Source: Actinomycetota bacterium
Lineage (GTDB): Bacteria; Actinomycetota; Actinomycetes; Streptosporangiales; Streptosporangiaceae
Assembly (NCBI GenBank): GCA_027314515.1
Contig: DAHVAR010000179.1
Coordinates: forward strand, 1-64,000
Length of the DNA stretch: 64,000 bases
Direction of reading: 5' to 3'
The translations under genes were made by a program, and so were the position numbers. The notes below the pieces were generated by a model that did not search any database, was not told where the DNA came from, and saw only the letters and a program-made list of their open reading frames with translations. Below are positions 34,317 through 43,837 of the stretch, one piece after another; positions within the stretch are counted from its first letter, which is position 1, and each line of letters starts with the position of its first letter.

Positions 34317-36146
34317 TCAGTCCGGCGGGACGGTCTTGTACAGCAGCGACAGGTCGATGCCGTTTATCCGGTTCTGGATGTCGCGGATCCAGTAGATGAT
34401 GACGGCGATCACCACGACGCCGAGCATGAACGTCACGCCGGAGGTGTTCAGGTAGCTCAGCACGCTCTGCGATGCGCCAGGCTTGAGCAGGTGCTTGATC
34501 GCGGTAATGATCGGATCGATGCCCGCGTACCAGTACACGATCGCGCCGAACGCCAGCCACACCACACCCATCACCGGAAGCCATCTTCGCCATGGCGCGC
34601 TGCGAAGCAGGTCAGGCCGGGTGAACGGGGCGACGATGGCATTGACGCCAGGCATGAGCCAGGCGAGCAGCGCACACAGCCCGCTGAACCACGCCGACCC
34701 GGCCAGGTCCAGCTTGCCGCCTGGCGCGACGCTGGCGGGCAGGAAGGAGAAGTTCTCCAAGACCACCAGCGCCACGGAGATGCCGACGAGGGTCAGGATC
34801 GCGTTCAGCGGGGCGCGGACCCGTTCGTTGATCTTGCAGAACCAGCTCGGCACCTGCCGGTCCAGGCCCCATGCCAGCACTATCCGGCTCATGAAGTTGA
34901 TGTAGACGGGGATCAGCACGAACGGCAGGATGCCGCCGAAGAAGTTGATCACCAGGAACAGGAACCAGCCGCCGGGCCGCGACATGGCGGCCAGCAAAGG
35001 CGCCGCATTCGGCTGGCCCAGCGGCGTCTTCGGGCTGCCTGACCAGAACAGCGCGCTCCAGCCGAGCTGAAGCTTGAAGCCGAGCCGCCGGGACAGCAGG
35101 TCGATGTAGACCGAGTTCAGCAGGACGCCGATGGACAGCGCGCCCAGCACCGCGATCATGATGCCGCGCTTGATGTTGCCGCGGACCTCGCCGGCGATGT
35201 AGGCGCTGTACTGGAAACCGATGTAATTGAACAGCACCAGGAAGACGAAGATCGACAGCGTTGACGGAACGAAACTCACGCCGTGCCCGGCGACCCCGTA
35301 GGTGTCGGCCGCCTTCTGGATCTGCGCCACCGTCATGCCGGTGTAGCGCGGCAGGTTCGCGTCCAGGTGCGACGGGCTGATGAGTGGCAGCCCCGCGAAG
35401 AACATCAGGAGGGCCGCAGCGACGCCGGCCGCTGCTAGCACCGTGACGATGCGATGCAGCCTGCGGGTGGGCTGGATGACGACGATCACCACCAGCAGCA
35501 GCACGACCAGGCTGGCAATGAAGCCTGGCCACTCGGTGATCGCGCCGCCCTGGCTGAACCAGTTGTCGGCGCCCTTGAAGAACGAGGACCCGGTGCCAAC
35601 CCAGACGATCAGACCGTCGATCTGCAGGTTGCGCAGTATGACCGGGATCTCGAACGCGATGACGGCAAGCGAGGCGAAGCACAGCGTGAATCCCTCTAGC
35701 CAGCCCAGGAACGGCCCGGCCTTCGGGATGAACCGGCTGGTGAACACGTAGTCACCGCCGGACCGGGGCATGACCGTGGCCAGCGACGAGAAGATCAGCG
35801 CGAGCAGGACGCCGAAGCACGCGGTGATGATGGCCGCCCAGCCGTAGGTGGAGAACGGGCCGAGCAGCCCGACCGGCAGGAACGCCAGCCCGTAGAACGC
35901 CGTGTACCAGCCGACGCCGGTTCCGATGAACGCGGCTGTGTTATAGAACAGCGCGTTGAGGACGCTGACCTCGCGCACCAAACCGGATGACTGCCGAACG
36001 AACAGGCTCGCCCCGCCTGGCGACGGGGCTGCTGACTGTCCGCTGGGAACGGCGCCTTCGGCCACCGCGCATCCCTTCCCCGGCGGCGCCACGCCAGGCG
36101 CGATTGCCGGTTCTCTGCCCTGCCCAGGTTCTCTTTTAGTTCGCAC
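34317..36146 (-). CDS. APC superfamily amino acid/amine permease
   Basis: A 609-residue membrane protein with about twelve hydrophobic segments after a 55-residue Pro/Gly-rich N-terminal tail. The first helix segment VSVLNALFYNTAAFIGTGVGWY and the following AVMPRSGGDYVFTSRFIPKAGPFLGW match the family's glycine motif and 'PxSGGxYxxxSR' region. It would import an amino acid, amine or related nitrogen compound. The GTG start at 36146 has no good SD; an internal start is possible. The next gene is a YtcJ-like amidohydrolase. Confidence 0.88.
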   Translation of the reverse strand: MRTKREPGQGREPAIAPGVAPPGKGCAVAEGAVPSGQSAAPSPGGASLFVRQSSGLVREVSVLNALFYNTAAFIGTGVGWYTAFYGLAFLPVGLLGPFSTYGWAAIITACFGVLLALIFSSLATVMPRSGGDYVFTSRFIPKAGPFLGWLEGFTLCFASLAVIAFEIPVILRNLQIDGLIVWVGTGSSFFKGADNWFSQGGAITEWPGFIASLVVLLLVVIVVIQPTRRLHRIVTVLAAAGVAAALLMFFAGLPLISPSHLDANLPRYTGMTVAQIQKAADTYGVAGHGVSFVPSTLSIFVFLVLFNYIGFQYSAYIAGEVRGNIKRGIMIAVLGALSIGVLLNSVYIDLLSRRLGFKLQLGWSALFWSGSPKTPLGQPNAAPLLAAMSRPGGWFLFLVINFFGGILPFVLIPVYINFMSRIVLAWGLDRQVPSWFCKINERVRAPLNAILTLVGISVALVVLENFSFLPASVAPGGKLDLAGSAWFSGLCALLAWLMPGVNAIVAPFTRPDLLRSAPWRRWLPVMGVVWLAFGAIVYWYAGIDPIITAIKHLLKPGASQSVLSYLNTSGVTFMLGVVVIAVIIYWIRDIQNRINGIDLSLLYKTVPPD

Positions 36147-36266
36147 GATTGCGGGATCGGATTTCCAAGTTAACAGCGTGACTTCTGCATCGCAATGGTC
36201 CTGCGGAGGGCCAGATTCCGCGCCCCGCGCCGCTGAGCCGCAGCCGACCGCCGGCCGATTGAGCCG

Positions 36267-37187
36267 CTAACGGTGAGCGCCGCCGGTCAGCGCGGCTGCC
36301 GGGTTGGCGGTCACCAGGCTCTGCGCTTCCTGGCGGTCGAGCCCGGCATCGATGAGCAGCGGCAGGAAATCGGTCAGCAGATAGCCGTAGCCAGGGCCGC
36401 CGTCAGCCCGCAGGTGCCCGCGCAGGAAGACATCGTGCGACAGCAGCACCTGGGCGCCGAAGCCGGCCCGCACCAGGGCCAGCACGTAGTCCACCGCCCG
36501 GCGCAGATCGTAGGCAGTGCCGGTGCCGATCGAGTCGAAGGAGACATAGCTGCCCTGCCGAGCGAGCGCCAGATGGTAGTCCGGGATCGGGACCGTGTCG
36601 GCGTGACCGACGATGACCCGCCGCGGGTCCACGCCCTCCTCGCCGAGCAGCCGCAGTTGCTCCAGGCCGACCGGCCACCGGGCCGCGTGCGTGCTGATCG
36701 TCAGCCCGGTCCGCAGGTGCGCGCGTGCCGCCGCCCGGAAGGACCGCTCTTCAGCCGCCGAGATATACCACTTGTCGGCGCCGATCTCGCCGATGATGCC
36801 GGCCCGGATGCCGGTCTGGTGCACGCCTTCCTCGATGTCCGCGACCATCTCATCCGCGATGGCATCAACGGCGTGCCGGTCGAACCACTCGCGGTTCAGG
36901 TACGGATCCCGGTAATGGCCGCAGCCCATGATGATGGTGACGCCAGCCGCCCTGGCGACTCGCTGGAGCGCTGCGGGATCCCGGCCGATCTCGTCCGGCG
37001 TCAGGTCGACCAGGGTCTGCCCGCCTGCCTCGCGCAGCAAGCCGAGTTCCTGGCGCGCCAGGTGCTCGTCGTTGAGCAGTCCGGTACCCCGGTACTCCCG
37101 GACCAGGTCAGCGAACACGTGCTCGTGCGGCAGCACGACTCCGAGGTCGGACGCCTCGACGGGGCCGGTGACAGACATGACCTGCAT
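36267..37187 (-). CDS. Phosphotriesterase-family (PHP-like) metal-dependent hydrolase
   Basis: A 306-residue TIM-barrel amidohydrolase. HxH is in VVLPHEHVFADL, a Glu bridging position is in GIIGEIGADKWY (Glu replacing the carbamylated Lys of true phosphotriesterase, as in PHP proteins), His is in ISTHAARW and VIVGHADTVP, and the last Asp is in VLLSHDVFLRGHL. Family members act as lactonases, N-acyl hydrolases or unknown hydrolases. It is divergent from the urease-like genes, with only 70 bp between the starts. Confidence 0.88.
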   Translation of the reverse strand: MQVMSVTGPVEASDLGVVLPHEHVFADLVREYRGTGLLNDEHLARQELGLLREAGGQTLVDLTPDEIGRDPAALQRVARAAGVTIIMGCGHYRDPYLNREWFDRHAVDAIADEMVADIEEGVHQTGIRAGIIGEIGADKWYISAAEERSFRAAARAHLRTGLTISTHAARWPVGLEQLRLLGEEGVDPRRVIVGHADTVPIPDYHLALARQGSYVSFDSIGTGTAYDLRRAVDYVLALVRAGFGAQVLLSHDVFLRGHLRADGGPGYGYLLTDFLPLLIDAGLDRQEAQSLVTANPAAALTGGAHR

Positions 37188-37201
37188 GGCGTCATTGTGC
37201 C

Positions 37202-37230
37202 CGCTGGCCGGCCTAAACTCATGGCCAGCG
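37202..37230. promoter_or_regulatory. Inverted repeat in PTE / urease-like divergent promoter
   Basis: CGCTGGCC and GGCCAGCG form a perfect 8-bp inverted repeat with a 13-nt centre that contains TAAACT, a -10-like box. It lies 28 bp before the ureAB ATG and 15 bp from the PTE-family start. A regulator site is inferred. Confidence 0.4.
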
Positions 37231-37257
37231 CGTCAGCGGCCGACAGCCTGGAGTGGC

Positions 37258-37884
37258 ATGTACCTCAGCCCGACCGAGGAAGACCGGCTCCGCATCTTCA
37301 CGGCCGCCGAGCTGGCCCGCCGCACCCGAGGCGACGGCGTCAGGCTCAATGCGCCGGAGGCGACCGCGCTGATCTGCGATGAGATGCACCGCGCCGCCCG
37401 GGCGGGCGCGTCGCTTGACGCCGTTCTCGCGGCCGGCCGGTCAGCCGTCGGGCCGGACGAGGTGCTGGACGGGGTGCCGGCCCTGGTGGCGGAGATCAGG
37501 ATCGAAGTACTGCTCGAGGACGGGACGCGCCTGGCGGTGCTGCGTGACCCGCTCGGCACCGGCACTGGCAGTCAGCCAGGCAACATCGCGCGGCCGGGCG
37601 AGATCCGGGTGCCCGCCGGTGAGATCCCGCTCACCCCTGGTCAGCCCAGGCTGCGGATCCGGGTTACCAGCTCCTCGGCCAGGCCGATCCGGGTGTCGTC
37701 GCATTACCCGTTCTGGCGCGTCAACTCCCGGCTGGAGTTCGACCGCGCCGCGGCAGTGGGTTACCGGCTGGACATACCGGCCGGCGCGTCGGTTCGCTGG
37801 GCGCCCGGCGAGATCAGGGAGGTCGACCTCGTGCCATTCCGTCCCGAATCCGTGACCACCGCGCCCGTCGCCGGCCCGGCCTGA
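37258..37884 (+). CDS. ureAB: Fused urease gamma/beta subunit-like protein
   Basis: A 208-residue fusion. Residues 1-100 match urease gamma (MYLSPTEEDRLRIFTAAELAR, LNAPEATALICDEM, GVPALVAEIRIEVLLEDGTRL). Residues 115-200 match urease beta (GEIRVPAGEIPL, RPIRVSSHYPFWRVNSRLEFDR, GYRLDIPAGASVRWAPGE). ATG 37258 gives the standard gamma N-terminus. Its stop is 4 bp before the urease alpha start. Fused gamma/beta subunits are known in some bacteria. The hydrolysed compound may not be urea (see findings). Confidence 0.88.
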   Translation: MYLSPTEEDRLRIFTAAELARRTRGDGVRLNAPEATALICDEMHRAARAGASLDAVLAAGRSAVGPDEVLDGVPALVAEIRIEVLLEDGTRLAVLRDPLGTGTGSQPGNIARPGEIRVPAGEIPLTPGQPRLRIRVTSSSARPIRVSSHYPFWRVNSRLEFDRAAAVGYRLDIPAGASVRWAPGEIREVDLVPFRPESVTTAPVAGPA

Positions 37885-37888
37885 AACG

Positions 37889-39634
37889 GTGGCCGGCGTG
37901 CGCCAGGATGCCTACACCCTGAGGTTCGGCCCGACGACCGGTGACCGCGTCCGGCTCGCGGACACCGATCTGTGGCTGCGGGTGGAAGCCGATCACGTCG
38001 GCTACGGCGACGAGCCGCTCTGGGGGTACGCCAAGAACATCCGGTCCCGGATGACGCAGCAGGACAGCGCGACCTCCGCGAGCGAGCTGGACGTGCTGAT
38101 CGCCGGCGTACTCGTCGTTGATCCGCTGCTCGGCGTGCTGAAGGCCAGCATCGGCATATCCGGCGGACGCATCGTGGGCATCGGCCGGGCCGGCAACCCC
38201 GACATCACGGCCGGCGTGGACATGACGATCGGGCCCAACACGCTGCCGATCATGGGTTACGGGCTCATCGCCACCGCGGGCGCTGTCGACTCGCACGTGC
38301 ACCTCATCACGCCGCGGCTAGTCCCGGTCGCGCTCAGCGCCGGAGTCACCACCTTGATCACCGCCGGCTTCGAGGAGCCGCCGGCCGCGATGAGCGCCAC
38401 GCTCCGCGCGTTCGAGCAGCTTCCCGTCAACCTCGGGCTGCAGGCGAGCGCCAGGACGCAGGCTCCCGCCGCGCTCGAACGGGTGCTGGCAGCCGGCGCC
38501 GTCGGCCTCAAGATCCACGAAGACTGGGGGGCCTATCCGGAGATCGTCGACGCAGTGCTGCGCCTCGCCGACTCCCACGACGTCGCCGTCGCGCTGCACA
38601 CTGACGGGCTCAACGAGTCGTGCGAACTGCAGGACACCGTCGCCGCGATCGGCGGCCGCGCCATTCACGCCTACCACGTCGAGGGCTCCGGCGGCGGCCA
38701 CATTCCGGACCTGATCGGGCTCGTCCGCGAGCACAACGTCATCTGCTCGTCGACCACGCCGACCATCCCGTACGGCGTGCACGCCGCGGCCGAGCATCCC
38801 GAGATGATCATCGCCGTGCACGGCGGCTCGGGAACCGACCCCGGCGACCGCCTCCTGGCGGCGGAGCGGGTGCACCCGCCGACGATGGCTGCCGAAGGAC
38901 CACTGCACGACCTCGGTGCTATCGCCATCATCAACAGCGACTCCCAGGGCATGGGCCGGATCGGCGAGACCGTGCGCCGCACCTGGCAGCTCGCCCATGC
39001 CATGAAGGCCTGGCGGGCGACCGAGGCCGGGACAGGCTGGCCGGACGGCCCGGCCGTCGCCCGGCTTGCCCCGCGGCGGCCAGGCTCACTGTGCGACGAC
39101 GGCCTCGGCCCGGACGACAACGAGCGGGTGCTGCGATACCTCGCCAAGTACACGATCGAGCCGGCGCTGACGCACGGCATCGCGGCCGAGGTCGGCACGC
39201 TGGCACCCGGCCGGCTGGCCGACATAGTGCTCTGGCGTCCCGCCTTCTTCGGCGTGCGCCCGGAGCTGATCCTTAAGTCCGGTCACTTCGCCTGGGGTGC
39301 CATCGGCGAGGGAAACGCATCGGTCGAGGCCGCCGAGCCGCGCCGCTACGGCGCCCACTGGGGCGGCCTGGGCAACGCGCCGCCGTCGCTGTCGGTGACC
39401 TTCGTCTCGCAGGCGGCACTGGACGACGGCGTCGCCGGCAAGATCGGCAGCAGACGCCGCTTCGCCGCCGTGCACGGCACGCGATCGGTCCGGCGGGGCG
39501 ACCTGATCGCCGGGCGCGCCTGGCCGCAGGTCGATGTCGACCCGGCCGACGGCACCGTCAGCCTCGGTGGCCGGATGCTGGCAGCGCCGCCAGCCGCTAC
39601 CGTGCCGATGTCCCGCCGGTACCTGCTCGCCTGA
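37889..39634 (+). CDS. ureC: Divergent urease alpha subunit (UreC-like)
   Basis: A 581-residue nickel-amidohydrolase-like subunit. All expected metal and catalytic positions are seen: His136/His138 (SHVH), Lys208/His210 (GLKIHEDWG, the carbamylated-Lys motif), His237 (ALHTDGLNES), His271 (GSGGGH), His311, Arg327 and Asp351 (NSDSQGMGR). The flap cysteine of classical ureases (the C in CHH) is replaced by Val310 and the following His by Gly. The C-terminus PMSRRYLLA is standard. No ureD, E, F or G gene is in the window. It forms a unit with ureAB and is followed 19 bp later by an amidase. Confidence 0.88.
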   Translation: MAGVRQDAYTLRFGPTTGDRVRLADTDLWLRVEADHVGYGDEPLWGYAKNIRSRMTQQDSATSASELDVLIAGVLVVDPLLGVLKASIGISGGRIVGIGRAGNPDITAGVDMTIGPNTLPIMGYGLIATAGAVDSHVHLITPRLVPVALSAGVTTLITAGFEEPPAAMSATLRAFEQLPVNLGLQASARTQAPAALERVLAAGAVGLKIHEDWGAYPEIVDAVLRLADSHDVAVALHTDGLNESCELQDTVAAIGGRAIHAYHVEGSGGGHIPDLIGLVREHNVICSSTTPTIPYGVHAAAEHPEMIIAVHGGSGTDPGDRLLAAERVHPPTMAAEGPLHDLGAIAIINSDSQGMGRIGETVRRTWQLAHAMKAWRATEAGTGWPDGPAVARLAPRRPGSLCDDGLGPDDNERVLRYLAKYTIEPALTHGIAAEVGTLAPGRLADIVLWRPAFFGVRPELILKSGHFAWGAIGEGNASVEAAEPRRYGAHWGGLGNAPPSLSVTFVSQAALDDGVAGKIGSRRRFAAVHGTRSVRRGDLIAGRAWPQVDVDPADGTVSLGGRMLAAPPAATVPMSRRYLLA

Positions 39635-39653
39635 CATCGTCTACGGTGGCTGC

Positions 39654-41105
39654 GTGACCGGCCTGTGCCTGCAGGATGCCGTCGTGCTCGCTGAGATGCT
39701 GCGCCGACGCGAGGTGTCGGCGCGCGAGGTGATCTCGGCGCACGTCGCCCGCATCGAGGCGTTCGACCCGGCCATCAACGCCATCGTCACCCGCACGTTC
39801 GAGGCGGCAATGGCACGGGCCGCGCAGGCCGACGAGACAGCCGCCCGCGGCGGCCCGCTTGGCCTGCTGCACGGGCTGCCGGTGGCGCACAAGGATCTGG
39901 CCGACACCGCGGGCGTCCGGACCACCTACGGCTCGCCGTTGTTCGCGAGCAACGTGCCACAGCGCGACGCGCTCGTCGTGCAGCGGATGGCGCGGGCAGG
40001 CGCGATCAGCCTGGGCAAGACCAACGTGCCGGAGTTCGGAGCCGGCTCGCATACCGTCAACCCGGTGTTTGGCGCCACCCGCAACCCTTATCAGCTAGAC
40101 CGTAGCGCAGGCGGCAGCAGCGGCGGCGCGGCGGCGGCGCTCGCTGCCCGCTTCGTCGCCCTGGCCGACGGCAGTGACCTGGGCGGATCCTTGCGCAACC
40201 CGGCCAGTTTCTGCAACGTCGTCGGGCTGCGCCCGAGCCCGGGCAGGGTGCCGGACTGGCCGCTGGCCGATGTCGCCGACCAGTTCGCCGTGGCCGGGCC
40301 GATGGGACGCACGGTCGCGGACACGGCGCTGCTGCTGGCTGTCCTGGCCGGGCCGGACCCGCGGGTTCCGCTGGCCCTGGACCAGCCGCCGCCTGCGATA
40401 GCCAGCCCCGCGCAGATCGGCGCGCTGCTCGACAGGGACCTGGCCGGGCTGAGGATCGCCTGGAGTCCCGATCTCGGCCTGCCGGTCGAGCCCGATGTGC
40501 TCGAGGTGCTCGCTCCCGCGCGGCAGATCCTGGCCGGACTTGGCGGCAGTGTCACCGACGCCGCGCCGGACCTGTCCGGTGCCGACGAGGTGTTCCGCAC
40601 CTTCCGGGCCTTCGCCTTCGCGACGTTCCGCGCCGGGCTGGTGGCCGGGCATCCGGACCTGGTCGGCCCCAACGTCACCTGGAACACCCAGCGTGGCCTC
40701 GAGCTCGCCACCACCGACCTCAGCCGGGCGACAGTGCTGCGCGCCGGGCTGGCCGAGCGGATCAGCGCGTTCTTCGCCGACTTTGACGTGCTCGCCTGCC
40801 CGGTCACCCAGGTCGCGCCGTTCGACGTGACACTCGACTGGGTGCACGAGATCAACGGCCGTCCGCTGCGGACGTACCTGGACTGGATGGCGTCGTGCTA
40901 CCTGATCTCCGCGACCGGCCTGCCGGCCGTCAGCGTGCCAGCGGGTTTCACCCGCACGGGCCTGCCGGTCGGGCTGCAACTGGTCGGCTGCCGCCGGGGC
41001 GACTGGGACCTGCTCGCCGTTGCCCGCGCGTTCGAGTCGGCCACCGGCTACGCCGCGAGGCTGCCGGACTGCGCACCCGCACTGACGCTCGCCCCTCCTG
41101 ACTAG
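39654..41105 (+). CDS. Amidase signature family amidase
   Basis: A 483-residue amidase. The catalytic Lys is in GLPVAHKDLADTAG. The Gly/Ser-rich signature DRSAGGSSGGAAAALAARFVALADGSDLGGSLRNPA supplies the cis-Ser and the Ser nucleophile, giving the Ser-cisSer-Lys triad. I use the GTG at 39654, just after the ureC stop; the track start lies inside ureC. Family members hydrolyse aliphatic, aromatic or ureido amides (allophanate hydrolase is one). The placement behind the urease-like genes suggests consecutive steps on a nitrogen compound. Confidence 0.9.
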   Translation: MTGLCLQDAVVLAEMLRRREVSAREVISAHVARIEAFDPAINAIVTRTFEAAMARAAQADETAARGGPLGLLHGLPVAHKDLADTAGVRTTYGSPLFASNVPQRDALVVQRMARAGAISLGKTNVPEFGAGSHTVNPVFGATRNPYQLDRSAGGSSGGAAAALAARFVALADGSDLGGSLRNPASFCNVVGLRPSPGRVPDWPLADVADQFAVAGPMGRTVADTALLLAVLAGPDPRVPLALDQPPPAIASPAQIGALLDRDLAGLRIAWSPDLGLPVEPDVLEVLAPARQILAGLGGSVTDAAPDLSGADEVFRTFRAFAFATFRAGLVAGHPDLVGPNVTWNTQRGLELATTDLSRATVLRAGLAERISAFFADFDVLACPVTQVAPFDVTLDWVHEINGRPLRTYLDWMASCYLISATGLPAVSVPAGFTRTGLPVGLQLVGCRRGDWDLLAVARAFESATGYAARLPDCAPALTLAPPD

Positions 41106-41314
41106 GCCGACGGCCGGGTCGGCACCAGCTGGTTCCGGCCCGGCCGGCGGCTATTGCTGCCGGTATCAGGCGGTAGTACCGTCGCCAGAGGGCGGGCCAG
41201 TGCGCGCAGGGCCGGCCATGGCGGGACGGCAGCGCCGCACCCCGTTCGCCGCTGCCAGTGCCTCCGCCGGGCCGCCAGTCCGGGATCAGTACGCGACGAG
41301 CCGCGGAGGCAGGC

Positions 41315-42411
<1,097 letters not shown>

Positions 42412-42612
42412 GGCGAAGGATGTTGCACCGTTTTGGGCTAAAGAATTTACCGGCTAACCGCCCTGGCGCCTGGCGCGGCGCCGGCGGGCCGCAGGGCGCA
42501 GGGCGCACCAAGCCGAAACATGGAATCAACTTGAATGTCACGTTAATGTAACGGTTGCCTCATGGTCTTGTAGCCCTCGGCTGGTCGCCGTAGTCTCCAG
42601 GCAGTTGTTCAA

Positions 42613-42624
42613 GTAAGCGCTTTC
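42613..42624. promoter_or_regulatory. LacI operator O1 of beta-glucoside locus
   Basis: GTAAGCGCTTTC differs at one base from the perfect palindrome GTAAGCGCTTAC found 66 bp downstream. It follows the promoter candidate by 16 bp, suitable for repression. Confidence 0.7.
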
Positions 42625-42638
42625 TTCAATGCTGACAG

Positions 42639-42660
42639 CCCCGGCGATGGGTCGCCGGGG
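42639..42660 (+). terminator. Hairpin between two operators
   Basis: CCCCGGCGA and TCGCCGGGG give a 9-bp perfect stem with a TGGG loop in the leader of the LacI gene. It may be an attenuator or a leader structure; no T-run follows. Confidence 0.4.
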
Positions 42661-42678
42661 CACTTAAAGCCACGTCGG

Positions 42679-42690
42679 GTAAGCGCTTAC
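42679..42690. promoter_or_regulatory. LacI operator O2 of beta-glucoside locus
   Basis: GTAAGCGCTTAC is a perfect 12-bp palindrome with central CG, 38 bp upstream of the LacI GTG. Together with O1 it could support DNA looping. Confidence 0.8.
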
Positions 42691-42727
42691 TTCGGACGGC
42701 CTTAGTGCCTCGACTAACGGAGGACAT

Positions 42728-43837
42728 GTGAGCCAGGAGGTCGGCTCCGGCAGCCAGCCGCCCACGATCTATGACGTGGCCAGGGCCGCCGGTGTGTCCA
42801 TCGCCTCGGTCTCGCGCGTACTCAACGACCAGGGCAACCCGCGCGCCGACACCAGGGAACGGGTCCTGCACGCGGTAGCCGAGCTTGGCTTCGTGCCTGA
42901 CGGCGCCGCTCGGGCACTGAGCGCCCGGCTCAAGGAAGTGGTCGGCGTGGTCGTCCGGCGGCCCCAATGGCTTGACGGCAGCCTGTTCACCGACGAGGAC
43001 GAGAACCTCCAGTTCCCCGACATGATCAACCGCGGCATGGAGATCGTCGCCCAGCGGCATGGCTTCGACCTGCTGATCAGGTCAGTCGACCTGGACGAGG
43101 CGAACGCGGGCAGCCGGATCTTCGCGCTCGCCCGGAAGAGCGACGGGATCATCCTGCACGACCGGGTGCTGGACCCTGATCAGCTCGACCGGCTCGCCCG
43201 GCAGCTTCCCGTCGTCACGCTGGCCGGCCTGCCGACCGCCGCGACGGCGAACGTCCACGGCGACAACGACAGCGGCATGCGGGCCGTGGCACGGCACCTG
43301 ATCCATGACCATGGCTACCGCACGCTGGCCTACCTGGCTGGCCACGAGGGCAGCCCGGACAGCATCACCCGCGGTCGCGCGCTCGCCGACGAAGCCCGGG
43401 CCGCGGGTGTGACGCTTCAGGCGGGCGACGCGTGGCAGGGCGGCTACCAGGCGGCGGGCGGCGCGGCCGCGATCGAGCGCCTGATCGCGGCGGGCACCCG
43501 GCTCCCCCGCGCGATCGTCTGCGCGAACGACCAGTCCGCCATCGGCGTGCTGCACGCCCTCGCCCAGCACGGCATCTCGGTTCCCGGCGACGTGGCTGTC
43601 ACCGGATTCGACGACATGCCGGTGGCACGACACCTGCGTCCGCAGCTCACCAGCGTCCGGCAGTCCATCCAGGACCTCGGCGCCACCGCGTTCGAGACGT
43701 TGTACTCCATGATCTGCGGAGACGGCTCCGGGGTCCGTGGCCAGGACATTGCGCTGCCGACCCAGCTCGTCCGGCGGCGAAGCTGCGGTTGCGACCCGCA
43801 GCTCTTGGTACCGCGTAATGCACAGGAGGCCGGATAG
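42728..43837 (+). CDS. LacI family regulator of the Opp/beta-glucosidase operon
   Basis: A 369-residue LacI protein with HTH TIYDVARAAGVSIASVSRVLN, hinge DGAARALSARLK, and effector domain through VAVTGFDDMPVARHLRPQLTSVRQ. Its recognition helix (SIASVSRVL) differs from the two island LacI proteins, matching the different operator in its promoter. GTG start with GGAGGAC. The stop abuts the first permease ATG, so it is cotranscribed with the transporter it controls. By context the inducer is probably a cello-oligosaccharide or other beta-glucoside. Confidence 0.9.
   Translation: MSQEVGSGSQPPTIYDVARAAGVSIASVSRVLNDQGNPRADTRERVLHAVAELGFVPDGAARALSARLKEVVGVVVRRPQWLDGSLFTDEDENLQFPDMINRGMEIVAQRHGFDLLIRSVDLDEANAGSRIFALARKSDGIILHDRVLDPDQLDRLARQLPVVTLAGLPTAATANVHGDNDSGMRAVARHLIHDHGYRTLAYLAGHEGSPDSITRGRALADEARAAGVTLQAGDAWQGGYQAAGGAAAIERLIAAGTRLPRAIVCANDQSAIGVLHALAQHGISVPGDVAVTGFDDMPVARHLRPQLTSVRQSIQDLGATAFETLYSMICGDGSGVRGQDIALPTQLVRRRSCGCDPQLLVPRNAQEAG

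Larger units (their letters stand above)
42412..42727. other. Control region of the beta-glucoside locus
   Basis: 316 bp without a credible gene. It is relatively AT-rich around 42425-42630 compared with neighbouring DNA. It contains a weak promoter candidate, TTGTAG (42568) and TAGTCT (42591) with a 17-bp gap, then two LacI operators and a hairpin (listed separately), then the SD GGAGGAC of the LacI gene. Confidence 0.6.

Noticed and set aside
36147-36266. ATTGCG/CGCAAT inverted repeat upstream of the APC permease gene
   Set aside because: Only 6 bp arms with wide spacing and no second copy; not distinguishable from chance.
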